In this document: positions 1 through 5,884 of the stretch, piece by piece | How positions within the stretch are numbered: position 1 is the first letter of the stretch | Layout of the letters: the number at the start of each line of letters is the position of its first letter | From: Phycisphaerales bacterium | GTDB lineage: Bacteria; Planctomycetota; Phycisphaerae; UBA1845 | Length of the DNA: 6,523 nucleotides | NCBI GenBank assembly: GCA_030612785.1 | Contig: JAUWNF010000197.1 | Location: forward strand, 1-6,523 | Reading direction: 5' to 3' | Translations under genes and position numbers: made by a program | Notes under the pieces: generated by a model | Seen by the model: the letters and a program-made list of their open reading frames with translations, nothing else | What the model was told of the DNA's origin: nothing | The model's database searches: none

Positions 1-222
1 GAAGTACACGCGGGCTTCGTAAGTGCAATTCCAACCGAGATTCGTCTGTCCGGCAACTTGGATCGTGTCGGTGGCTTCGTCAAAGTGAATGGTGCTGAGC
101 GAGTCAGCCTGCGAAGTGTGCCCCAGCGCCGCAATGATCGCGAGGGAAACATACAGCCCTCGTCGAATGATCCAACACCTCCTGCTCGTGGCGACCAGAC
201 GCAGAGACCATCGTCGTGACAT
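1..222 (-). CDS. Exported protein, N-terminal fragment (possibly LamG-like)
   Basis: A reading frame of 74 codons runs from ATG at 222-220 (minus strand) to the left window edge without a stop, so the C-terminal part is missing. The start MSRRWSLRLV is followed by a second basic stretch and a hydrophobic segment (about residues 23-34, LYVSLAIIAAL), then SQADS. This looks like a signal peptide with cleavage near residues 38-40. The mature start, with FDEATDTIQVAG and TYEARVYF, is beta-rich and resembles the start of LamG/concanavalin-like domains in secreted planctomycete proteins; that family link is from memory and tentative. The ATG has no clear ribosome binding site. A perfect AGGAGG occurs inside the frame (178-183), with no ATG, GTG or TTG in frame at a suitable distance after it, so the true start is uncertain. 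Next to nothing can be said about function. Confidence 0.55.
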   Translation of the reverse strand, partial: MSRRWSLRLVATSRRCWIIRRGLYVSLAIIAALGHTSQADSLSTIHFDEATDTIQVAGQTNLGWNCTYEARVYF

Positions 223-483
223 CACTACAACGCATCCTCAACATCGAGAACGAGCAAGCGACTGGCGCAACCAGCACCGTATCACCATCGTAGAGAATCG
301 GCCGACTCGGTTCAAGCGATTCCGGTCTATTCTTCTAGCGGGGACTGAAACGGGGGCGGTGACTGGGTCGAAACCAGGGATGTGTGGGCGGAAGGCATCG
401 CACCCCGCCTGGTCGTGACCGTCGGTGTGGATCTGAAGCGGCGCTTGACGGGCGAAAAAGGCGTCGGAAAGTGGCCCCGCGGA

Positions 484-1515
484 TTACCGGCCTGAGTCGG
501 CGGGATTCAGCAGGGTGACCGGCGGTTCTTCACTACGGGCGTCCTCGATACGCACGCCGCGAATGTACGTCCGTTTGCGCGGGCGACCTTGCTCGTCAAC
601 GTCCACGGCCATCAGCTTATCGAGCGTTTCGTAGGACACCGCGTCGGTCAGGTGCCCGAAGAGGGTGTAACGCCCGTCCCATTCGGGAATGCGCGTGTTG
701 CAGATGAAGAACTGGCAGCTCGCCGAATCCGGGTCCGTTTCCACGCGGGCCATGTTCACCGCTCCGCGCTCCTGCGGCAGGTCGCTGAACTCGGCGGCGA
801 GCTTCTTGCCGTCGGAGCGAATCCCCGTGCCGTCGCCGCGCGGGCAGCCGCCCTGTAGGAACGTCCCCGGCCAAATCTTGTGGAAGGTCAGGTTGTCGTA
901 GAAGCCGCTCTGGGCCAGTTCGAGGAAGTTCTCCACGTGGTTGGGGGCCTCATCGTAGAACAGCTTGATGGTCATCTCGCCGTAGTCGGTCAGCAGGGTC
1001 ACCTGCTTGCGCGGAGCCACCTCGATAACCAGCTCATTAGAGCGCAACGCCCCGCCATATGGCTCCCATGACAGCCGGTAACGACCGGGTGTCCGGAGTA
1101 CCGGGTAATACCGAACGACATCTAGAGAGATGCCCACGCTGGCGTAGGGGGCGACCTCGACGATCTCCGTCGTGCCCGGCGGCTGATAATCCACCGCGAC
1201 ATCCCATCGGCGCCCTTGACTCCCCGTGACCGTCAGGCCGGCGAACGCTCTGCCGCTGAACACGTGAGAGAGGGGAAGCCCCATCTCCGTAGCCGCGGGC
1301 TCGGGCTGTGTGCCGGGCACGGTAAGCGTAGCGGTTTCGGCGGAGAGGTTTTGGAGCCTGAAATCGACCCAGATCGGCTTACCTACGGAGGCGTGTCGGG
1401 CGTTGGAGGAGATCGCCGCTTTGAGCCGCATCTCGTCCTGGGCACGGGCACCGCTTCCCGCAAGCAGGGGCATCGAGAGTAAGGTGATGCAAGCAATGAA
1501 CTTACGGCAACTCAC
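484..1515 (-). CDS. Exported cyclophilin-type peptidyl-prolyl cis-trans isomerase with N-terminal beta-sandwich domain
   Basis: This 343-residue protein starts at GTG (1515-1513). That start gives a good signal peptide: MSCRKF, a hydrophobic core, then ARA-QD with likely cleavage after residue 25, so the protein should act in the periplasm or at the cell surface. Residues about 28-167 form a beta-strand-rich domain of unassigned function. Residues about 170-325 are a cyclophilin domain, which isomerises Xaa-Pro bonds: FHKIWPGTFLQGG (211-223), GDGTG (227-231), CQFFICN (267-273) and DGRYTLFGHL (280-289) match the family core. The catalytic arginine of FHRI-type cyclophilins is lysine here (K213), and the usual His of the DGKH motif is Tyr283; Q221, F270 and the GG pair are kept. 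Activity may therefore be reduced. Together with the extra domain, this makes it far longer than a minimal cyclophilin of about 165 residues. It is transcribed divergently from the importer operon, and nothing links the two functionally. The family call is firm; the substrate is unknown. Confidence 0.93.
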   Translation of the reverse strand: MSCRKFIACITLLSMPLLAGSGARAQDEMRLKAAISSNARHASVGKPIWVDFRLQNLSAETATLTVPGTQPEPAATEMGLPLSHVFSGRAFAGLTVTGSQGRRWDVAVDYQPPGTTEIVEVAPYASVGISLDVVRYYPVLRTPGRYRLSWEPYGGALRSNELVIEVAPRKQVTLLTDYGEMTIKLFYDEAPNHVENFLELAQSGFYDNLTFHKIWPGTFLQGGCPRGDGTGIRSDGKKLAAEFSDLPQERGAVNMARVETDPDSASCQFFICNTRIPEWDGRYTLFGHLTDAVSYETLDKLMAVDVDEQGRPRKRTYIRGVRIEDARSEEPPVTLLNPADSGR

Positions 1516-1551
1516 GGCACATCGTCCCGTTGCGGCTGCGGTTTACTTCAT

Positions 1552-1578
1552 CCGACGCGCTTCTTCGGGCCGCGTCGG
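1552..1578. promoter_or_regulatory. Perfect 8-bp inverted repeat in the divergent intergenic region
   Basis: CCGACGCG (1552-1559) and CGCGTCGG (1571-1578) are exact inverted repeats around an 11-base spacer. The repeat lies 37 bases upstream of the isomerase start on the minus strand and about 225 bases upstream of the binding-protein ATG on the plus strand. No T-run follows on either strand, so it does not look like an intrinsic terminator. It could be an operator or a 5' leader hairpin. In GC-rich DNA an 8-bp repeat can arise by chance, so the role is only a guess. Confidence 0.35.
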
Positions 1579-1804
1579 CTCAGCATTCTCGCCAAAAACG
1601 CGCCTTTGTCCAGACAAGACAGCGACTTACGTTCGACGAGCGGCGCACCACACCTGCCCGCACGCGCCCGGCTGAGCGGAACCCCGTCATGCCTTCTTAC
1701 ATTCCATCGGCACTATCGGTTGCGGAACACCAACGCGGTGCCTACCGGGTCGGTTCCCACATCTCTGGTTGACGCCAGTGGCGGGGTCGCCTGAGAATGC
1801 GGCG

Positions 1805-2755
1805 ATGACCTCGGAACAAGGGCCTGATATCCCGCGCGCCAAGCGCAGCGTCCCACTCACGTGGGTCGTTCTTCTTCCCCTACTTGGCGTGGTGTTGTTG
1901 GCGTTGGCTTTGCCGCGTCGCGGGCCTGACCAGCCGGTTGAGACCCCCAAAGGGGCGATTCCCCAGCGTATCATCGCCCTGGCCCCCAGCACGGCCGAGA
2001 TCGTCTGCGAGCTGGGCGCGGCCGACCGCTTGGTGGCCGTCAGCCGCTATTGCACATATCCGCCGCAACTCGCGGGCCTGCCGAAGATCGGTGGTCCGCG
2101 CGACCTGGACCTCGAACGGATTCTCACCCTCAAGCCCGACTTGTTGATGCTCCGCGGTGCAAACGACGTGCTCGACAAGCTCTGCCGCGACCACGGAATC
2201 CGTACCTATTACGACCCCACGGAAACCCTGGCGGATATCGAAAAAGCGATAACGGAGATCGGTGCCCTGTTGGGCGTTTCCGCCCGGGCGGCTGAGACCG
2301 TGACCACAATGCGGGCGAAACTGACCGCCATTCGCCAAGCGGTCGCGGACCGGCCCAGACCGCGCGTCCTGTTCACCACCCGCAGTCCCGATCAACTGGC
2401 GAACATTTACACGGTTGCCCGGGGATCGTACCTCGACGAGTTGATCGCCCTCGCCGGGGGCGAGAACGTTTTCGGAGACCAGGATGCGCCGTACCCCTTG
2501 GTCGGCCTGGAGGAAATCCTGGCCCGCCGGCCGGAGGTGATCATCGAATCACTGTTCGGCGAAACGGACCGGGCCGGGCTGCACGAGGCGGTCGTCGCCC
2601 AGTGGCGCGCGGTCGGCCCGATTCCGGCTGTCGAAACCGGGCGTATACACGTCCTGACCGCCGACTATGCCACGGTACCGTCACCACGCGTGGTACGGCT
2701 GGCGGCGGACTTGGTCAAGCTTATTCACCCGGAGGTTACCGTTGGCCCCCAGTGA
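1805..2755 (+). CDS. BtuF-like ABC transporter substrate-binding protein, membrane-anchored
   Basis: This protein of 316 residues (from ATG 1805) belongs to the periplasmic-binding family of cobalamin, heme and ferric-siderophore importers (Peripla_BP_2/TroA-like fold). It would capture the ligand outside the inner membrane and deliver it to the permease encoded two genes downstream. A hydrophobic segment at residues 19-37 follows basic residues and has no lipobox cysteine, so it is an uncleaved anchor or a signal peptide. RIIALAPSTAEIVCELGA (55-72), YPP (85-87), LDLERILTLKPDLLML (101-116) and LAGGENVFGD (216-225) are typical of the family. Glu104 (LER) and Glu236 (GLEE) align with the two glutamates of E. 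coli BtuF that dock onto BtuC arginines, which supports a real importer subunit. A TTG at 1769 is in frame and would add 12 residues; ATG 1805 is preferred because it sits close to the anchor, although neither has a clear ribosome binding site. Ligand identity cannot be read from the sequence. Confidence 0.9.
   Translation: MTSEQGPDIPRAKRSVPLTWVVLLPLLGVVLLALALPRRGPDQPVETPKGAIPQRIIALAPSTAEIVCELGAADRLVAVSRYCTYPPQLAGLPKIGGPRDLDLERILTLKPDLLMLRGANDVLDKLCRDHGIRTYYDPTETLADIEKAITEIGALLGVSARAAETVTTMRAKLTAIRQAVADRPRPRVLFTTRSPDQLANIYTVARGSYLDELIALAGGENVFGDQDAPYPLVGLEEILARRPEVIIESLFGETDRAGLHEAVVAQWRAVGPIPAVETGRIHVLTADYATVPSPRVVRLAADLVKLIHPEVTVGPQ
2731..2735 (+). promoter_or_regulatory. Ribosome binding site that fixes the ATPase start
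   Basis: GGAGG lies six bases before TTG 2742, inside the last codons of the binding-protein gene. No comparable site precedes the upstream in-frame ATG at 2667, so this site decides the start of the ATPase gene. Confidence 0.75.
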
Positions 2756-3572
2756 CACGGTCTTGTCCGTCAGGGCGCTGCGTTACGGATTCCCCGAACG
2801 TCCCGACTTCCTGGGTCCGTTGGACACGGAGGCAAGCCGAGGCGAAATGCTGGGTATCATCGGTCCCAACGGCGCAGGCAAGACCACGTTACTACGTTTG
2901 CTCGCCGGCCTGCTCCAGCCCCAGGACGGCAGCGTTCGCTTGGGCGCGACGGACTTGCACCAAGCCGCCGTGCGCGAACGGGCTCGCCGCATCGCCTATC
3001 TTCCCCAGAAAGCCCCGGCTGATCTGGCCTCCACGGCGTACGAAGTCGTGCTCATGGGACGTTTCCCGCACCGCACCTACAGCCTGTTCGAATCGACCGC
3101 CGATACGGAAATCTGTCGCCGCGCCATGGGGCTCACCGGTACGCGGCCATTGGCCGATCGGCGCATGGATACCCTCTCGGGGGGTGAGGCCCAGCGCGTC
3201 CACCTGGCCGCGGCGCTGGCGCAGCAGCCGGAGGTACTACTGCTCGATGAACCGACTTCGGCGCTGGATCTGTACCACCAACTGACCATCTTCGATGTAC
3301 TGGTGCGTCTCACGCGGGAGCGGGGCGTGGCCTGCGTAGTGGTGACCCACGACCTGAACCTGGCCGGTCGCCATGCCGACCGCCTCATCCTGCTCGACGA
3401 CGGCGCGATCGTCGCGGCGGGTCGCCCTGAAGAAGTCTTGACCGACGAGGTGCTGGCCCCGGTGTACGGCGTGCGCTTCGCTGTTCACCAATTGGATTCC
3501 GACCAGCGGCCGTGGATATTCCCCCTTCAACTGCAGGCCGGCGCGTCTGCTTCCGGGGAGGGCACACCGTGA
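2742..3572 (+). CDS. ABC transporter ATPase, BtuD/FepC/HmuV type
   Basis: This 276-residue cytoplasmic ATPase drives import by the operon's permease. It has every motif of an active ABC subunit: Walker A GPNGAGKT (41-48), Q-loop Q89 in YLPQK, signature LSGGEAQR (145-152), Walker B VLLLDEP (165-171), D-loop SALD (173-176) and switch His203 in VTHD. The LLRLLAGLLQP stretch and the VLMGRFPH segment (103-110) are characteristic of the cobalamin/iron-siderophore importer class. The start is TTG 2742 behind a strong GGAGG. It overlaps the end of the binding-protein gene by 14 bases, so the two are probably translationally coupled. An in-frame ATG at 2667 would add 25 residues, mostly basic and Trp-rich, that do not look like an ABC N-terminus; I reject it. 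The end overlaps the permease start by four bases. Function is clear as an ATPase; the substrate is not. Confidence 0.93.
   Translation: MAPSDTVLSVRALRYGFPERPDFLGPLDTEASRGEMLGIIGPNGAGKTTLLRLLAGLLQPQDGSVRLGATDLHQAAVRERARRIAYLPQKAPADLASTAYEVVLMGRFPHRTYSLFESTADTEICRRAMGLTGTRPLADRRMDTLSGGEAQRVHLAAALAQQPEVLLLDEPTSALDLYHQLTIFDVLVRLTRERGVACVVVTHDLNLAGRHADRLILLDDGAIVAAGRPEEVLTDEVLAPVYGVRFAVHQLDSDQRPWIFPLQLQAGASASGEGTP
3557..3561 (+). promoter_or_regulatory. Ribosome binding site that fixes the permease start
   Basis: GGAGG within a GGGGAGGG run lies seven bases before GTG 3569. It supports that codon over the in-frame ATG at 3512, which would add 19 polar residues ahead of the first membrane helix. 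Confidence 0.7.
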
Positions 3573-4609
3573 AGACGCTCACCCCAGACCGCTACATCCG
3601 CGCGCTCACGGGTGGTCTACTGCTGCTGGCGGGTCTGATTTTGGTCAGTCCGGGCGTGGGCACTGAGCCGGTGGGCGTCGGTGACGCCTGGAAGGCGCTG
3701 CTGGAGGGGCGGACCGAATCCATCGAATACAGCATCGCGTTCACGCTTCGTCTTCCGCGCGCGTTCAAGGCCTTGATGGCCGGGGTGACTCTGGCGCTGT
3801 GCGGGGCGGTGTTTCAGACCCTGTTCCGCAACCCGCTGGCTACGCCCTACACGCTGGGCATTGCCAGCGGCGGGTCGCTGGGGGCGCTGATCGCGTTCAA
3901 GGTGGGTTGGGTCGGCCTATTCCTGGGCTTTTCCGCCGTGCAACTCTTCGCCTTCGCCGGGGCGCTGGGCGTGGTGGGTCTGGTGTTCGGGCTGGCCAGA
4001 TCATCCACGAAACTCGGCGGGCACACGCTGCTCTTGGCCGGCGTGACCATCGGGTTCTTCTGCTCGGCGATGATGATGTTCGTGACCTACCTGGCCGACG
4101 TGATGGACACCTTTCGGATCGTCCGCTGGATGATGGGCAGCCTGGACACCGTTCAGATGCCCGCGACATCGCTGTGGTGCGTGCTGGTTCCCTGCTGGGT
4201 GATCCTCGTATGGCAGGCGCGGGCCTTGGGGCAGTTTGAGTTGGGCGAGGAGATCGCGGCCAGCCGTGGCGTTCAGCCCCGGCGCTTGCAGTTGGCGTGT
4301 ATCCTGATTGCCTCGGTCGCCACCGCGACGGTAGTCTCGGTGTGCGGTCCGATCGGCTTCGTCGGCCTGATTGTGCCGCACATCACCCAACTGCTGGTGG
4401 GGCCTGACAAACGAATCCTGCTTCCGGTTTCCGCCATGGCCGGAGGGGCGTTTTTAGTAGTGTGCGACTGGATGACCTGGGTGATTCCCCGGTGCTACGG
4501 TGCGCTCGCTGGCCGGGAACTCACCGCCGCCCGGCTACCGGTCGGCGTAATAACGGCCTTAATCGGTGCCCCACTGTTTCTGCTCCTGTTGCGCCGGCGT
4601 CTCCGATAA
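3569..4609 (+). CDS. FecCD/BtuC-family ABC transporter permease
   Basis: This 346-residue inner-membrane protein forms the translocation channel of the importer, probably as a homodimer with two copies of the upstream ATPase. Hydrophobic segments span most of the protein, consistent with the roughly ten helices of the FecCD family, and the length is normal. Family landmarks are RLPRAFKALMAG (61-72), FRNPLATPYTLG (86-97), GPIGFVGLIVPH (260-271) followed by LLVGPD, and LPVGVITALIGAPLF (323-337) with a basic tail. The region around GVQPRRLQL (234-242), before the GPIGF helix, is where the cytoplasmic coupling helix that meets the ATPase is expected. The start GTG 3569 shares four bases (GTGA) with the ATPase stop, a classical coupling overlap. 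With only one permease gene, the operon matches the BtuCDF design and lacks the paired-permease FecC/FecD layout. I see no convincing terminator after it. Confidence 0.93.
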   Translation: MKTLTPDRYIRALTGGLLLLAGLILVSPGVGTEPVGVGDAWKALLEGRTESIEYSIAFTLRLPRAFKALMAGVTLALCGAVFQTLFRNPLATPYTLGIASGGSLGALIAFKVGWVGLFLGFSAVQLFAFAGALGVVGLVFGLARSSTKLGGHTLLLAGVTIGFFCSAMMMFVTYLADVMDTFRIVRWMMGSLDTVQMPATSLWCVLVPCWVILVWQARALGQFELGEEIAASRGVQPRRLQLACILIASVATATVVSVCGPIGFVGLIVPHITQLLVGPDKRILLPVSAMAGGAFLVVCDWMTWVIPRCYGALAGRELTAARLPVGVITALIGAPLFLLLLRRRLR

Positions 4610-4654
4610 ACCCTTCATACGCACAAACCGAGACGCGTTGACAAGATATGTTGC

Positions 4655-4682
4655 TTGACCGTGCCGCTGGATGCGGTAGTTT
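4655..4682 (+). promoter_or_regulatory. Possible sigma70-like promoter of the TerB-like gene
   Basis: TTGACC (4655-4660) and TAGTTT (4677-4682) are separated by 16 bases and sit about 50 bases before the ATG at 4731. The -35 is a good match and the -10 is poor. A TTGACA also occurs at 4638-4643 without a fitting -10. This is a weak call. Confidence 0.25.
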
Positions 4683-4726
4683 TTCCTCTATGTAGGCACT
4701 GACCGCTACACAATTGCGAGGAAAAA
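4680..4726 (+). promoter_or_regulatory. 9-bp inverted repeat that can mask the ribosome binding site
   Basis: TTTTTCCTC (4680-4688) is the exact reverse complement of GAGGAAAAA (4718-4726). The right arm contains the ribosome binding site of the next gene (GAGG, nine bases before ATG 4731). A short GTAG/CTAC pair (4692-4695 and 4706-4709) lies inside the 29-base loop. If transcribed, the arms could fold and block ribosome access, so the element could act as a translational switch or RNA thermometer. Alternatively it is a protein-binding palindrome. The repeat is seen directly; its function is inferred. Confidence 0.45.
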
Positions 4727-4730
4727 GACC

Positions 4731-5309
4731 ATGTCGCGACTGGGCAAAGAGGATGAGTATTTTCTGGCACATGAGCATGCGCTGCGCGTGAAGTTCCGCG
4801 CCGAACTCGAAGCCAAGGCCAAGACGGCGGCCGAGCAACTCAAGGTCGCTGCGCACGTTGGTGTCGGCGACGAGCAACTCGCCCGGCGCATCCACGCTTT
4901 GGGTTTCGAGGGCGAGACCGCCCGGGTGCTGCACCTGATGCCGTTGGTGGAGGTGGCCTGGGCCGACGGCTCGCTCTCCGCTAGCGAACGAAAGGTGATC
5001 CTGCAAGCCGCCCAGGCCCACGGGATCGAGCCCCACAGTCAGGGCGGCGTTTTCCTGGCGTCAATGCTCGAGGAGCGCCCGTCGGACACCGTGCTGGAGC
5101 AAATACTGGAGGTACTCAAGGACCTGCTGCACGCCAGGCAGATGCGCGTGCACGGTGTGCTGGACGCATGTGTAGACGTCGCCGCGGCCAGCGGCGGGTT
5201 CCTGGGGTTCAGGGACAAGATCAGCAACGAAGAACGCGCCCTGATCGAACAAATCGCCGCCACCTTCGGCGATGACGCCAAGGAACACATTGCCCAGCGC
5301 CTGGCCTAA
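4731..5309 (+). CDS. Small TerB-like (tellurite resistance TerB family) protein
   Basis: This soluble protein of 192 residues has no signal peptide and no membrane segment. Residues about 1-55 are helical and charged (EHALRVKFRAELEAKAKTAA). Residues about 65-180 fit the all-helical TerB fold: LVEVAWADGSLSASERKVIL (72-91) carries the typical A-x-ADG-x-(L/I)-x-x-x-E signature, and FRDKISNEERALIEQI (160-175) resembles the second, symmetric acidic motif. TerB-like domains occur in tellurite/stress-response modules and in many uncharacterised proteins. No other ter gene is nearby, so a link to tellurite should not be assumed. ATG 4731 follows GAGG at a spacing of nine bases. The gene stands alone, 121 bases after the importer operon, and its 5' leader has a perfect inverted repeat covering the ribosome binding site. 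The fold is likely; the function is unknown. Confidence 0.8.
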   Translation: MSRLGKEDEYFLAHEHALRVKFRAELEAKAKTAAEQLKVAAHVGVGDEQLARRIHALGFEGETARVLHLMPLVEVAWADGSLSASERKVILQAAQAHGIEPHSQGGVFLASMLEERPSDTVLEQILEVLKDLLHARQMRVHGVLDACVDVAAASGGFLGFRDKISNEERALIEQIAATFGDDAKEHIAQRLA

Positions 5310-5442
5310 CGCCGGTCACCCGTCGCGAATTGACAGATCAGGGTTGCACGTCGTAAGCTGGCGAGCATGACCAGGAACAGCAAGCGGCATGAGCCGGGGC
5401 AAGCGGGGCCGGTGAAGGGGGAGTTTATTGCTCCGCCGGAGA

Positions 5443-5491
5443 GTGGCACGGCCGTCCCGGCCGTGAATCACGGGCAGGATGCCCGTGCCCC
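5443..5491 (+). repeat. REP-like palindromic element, copy C (inside the methyltransferase frame)
   Basis: There are two tandem hairpins, each with an 8-bp stem and a 3-base loop: CACGGCCG-TCC-CGGCCGTG (5447-5465), linker AAT, and CACGGGCA-GGA-TGCCCGTG (5469-5487). The flanking outer stem is partial (GTGG against CCCC). Compared with copies A and B, the third pair of the first stem is C-G instead of T-A, a two-sided change that keeps pairing. The element stays open in the host frame and adds about 17 residues to the methyltransferase N-terminus. Confidence 0.85.
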
Positions 5492-5782
5492 GGGGTGCAA
5501 CCGTTTGATCTGGGGTGACAACCTGCACGTCATGCGGCAACTGCCGTCGCAGAGCATCGACCTGATCTACATCGACCCGCCGTTCTTCTCTGGCCGGCAG
5601 TACAACGTCATCTTCGGCGACCAGAACGAGCTGCGCTCCTTCTCCGACATCTGGTCACATTGCCGATCCCTGACTTTACCGTCGCGCACTGGGGCGTGTA
5701 TGAGGCGGGACGGCTGGCCGAGATGCCGCCCGACCAGTTCCGGGCGTTCGTGCTCAAATGCTTCGGTGCGGTTGTCGAGGAA

Positions 5783-5801
5783 CACGCCCAAGATGGGCGT
5801 G
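5783..5801 (+). repeat. REP half-element (single hairpin, copy D)
   Basis: CACGCCCA (5783-5790), loop AGA, TGGGCGTG (5794-5801) form a perfect 8-bp, 3-base-loop hairpin. It matches the second hairpin of the full REP copies in design and in its CACG/CGTG ends, but has two G-C pairs flipped to C-G. Its translation HAQDGRG lines up with HGQDARA of the full copies in the same phase. It lies five bases before copy A, so the two make a composite element. Confidence 0.7.
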
Positions 5802-5805
5802 GCAC

Positions 5806-5884
5806 ACGTGGCATGGCCGTCCCGGCCATGAATCACGGGCAGGATGCCCGTGCCACGGCTGATACCACGTTGGAGATCAGACAC
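5806..5884 (+). repeat. 79-bp direct repeat, first copy (contains REP copy A)
   Basis: The stretch is identical to 6445-6523, at an offset of 639 bases. It contains REP copy A (5807-5857): outer stem CGTGG/CCACG (5807-5811 and 5853-5857), hairpin CATGGCCG-TCC-CGGCCATG (5812-5830), linker AAT, and hairpin CACGGGCA-GGA-TGCCCGTG (5834-5852). The parts abut exactly, giving a three-way junction of 51 bases, or 17 codons. The remaining 27 bases encode the first residues of the transposase (ADTTLEIRH). Confidence 0.9.

Larger units (their letters stand above)
5367..5831 (+). pseudogene. Beta-class DNA methyltransferase remnant, internally deleted and frame-shifted
   Basis: The frame from ATG 5367 starts MTRNSKRHEPGQ, passes through an in-frame REP copy (peptide GTAVPAVNHGQDARAPG, 5442-5492) and then shows NRLIWGDNLHVMRQLP and IDLIYIDPPFFSGRQYN. 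This is the N-terminus of an N6-adenine/N4-cytosine methyltransferase with DPPF as motif IV. Because motif IV comes early, before any SAM-binding motif, it fits the beta class, as in type III Mod proteins. Similarity ends at about 5654 (FSDIW), far short of the several hundred residues expected. The same frame then reads Arg/Ser-rich nonsense to TGA 5829-5831. From about 5663 a different plus frame reads PDFTVAHWGVYEAGRLAEMP and QFRAFVLKCFGAVVEE, up to about 5782. This is plausibly the methyltransferase C-terminal part, which would mean the middle was deleted with a frame change. No functional enzyme is expected. The family is secure for the N-terminal piece, less so for the second. Confidence 0.75.

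Noticed and set aside
223..483. Gene, tRNA-like GGTTCAAGCGATTCC or terminator between the two minus-strand genes
   Set aside because: The plus-strand frame at 89-418 is compositionally odd and crosses the exported-protein start; no cloverleaf can be built around the T-loop-like sequence; the ACCAGG/CCTGGT pair at 373-413 is short with a 29-base loop.
1700..1804. Possible cobalamin riboswitch upstream of the importer (CGCCAGTGGCGG, GGTTCCC and small CACC/GGTG hairpins)
   Set aside because: On the minus strand a CCACTGG and a GGGAA occur in riboswitch-like order, but no B12-box-like AGCC...GACC-type core follows, and that strand points away from the importer. On the plus strand the needed core is absent. 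The small hairpins are expected by chance at this GC content.
2667..2741. Upstream ATG start for the ATPase
   Set aside because: It would add 25 residues overlapping the binding-protein gene, with no ribosome binding site, whereas TTG 2742 has GGAGG at the right distance.
4597..4636. GCGTCTC/GAGACGC inverted repeat around the permease stop as a terminator
   Set aside because: The stem is only 7 bp with a 26-base loop, overlaps the last codons, and has no T-run after it.
5330..5359. TTGACA with a possible -10 before the methyltransferase remnant
   Set aside because: The -35 hexamer is perfect, but the best spaced -10 (TAAGCT) matches only three of six positions.
5783..5857. CRISPR array
   Set aside because: The repeats are few, irregularly spaced, internally palindromic and partly coding, with no cas genes; they fit REP elements.
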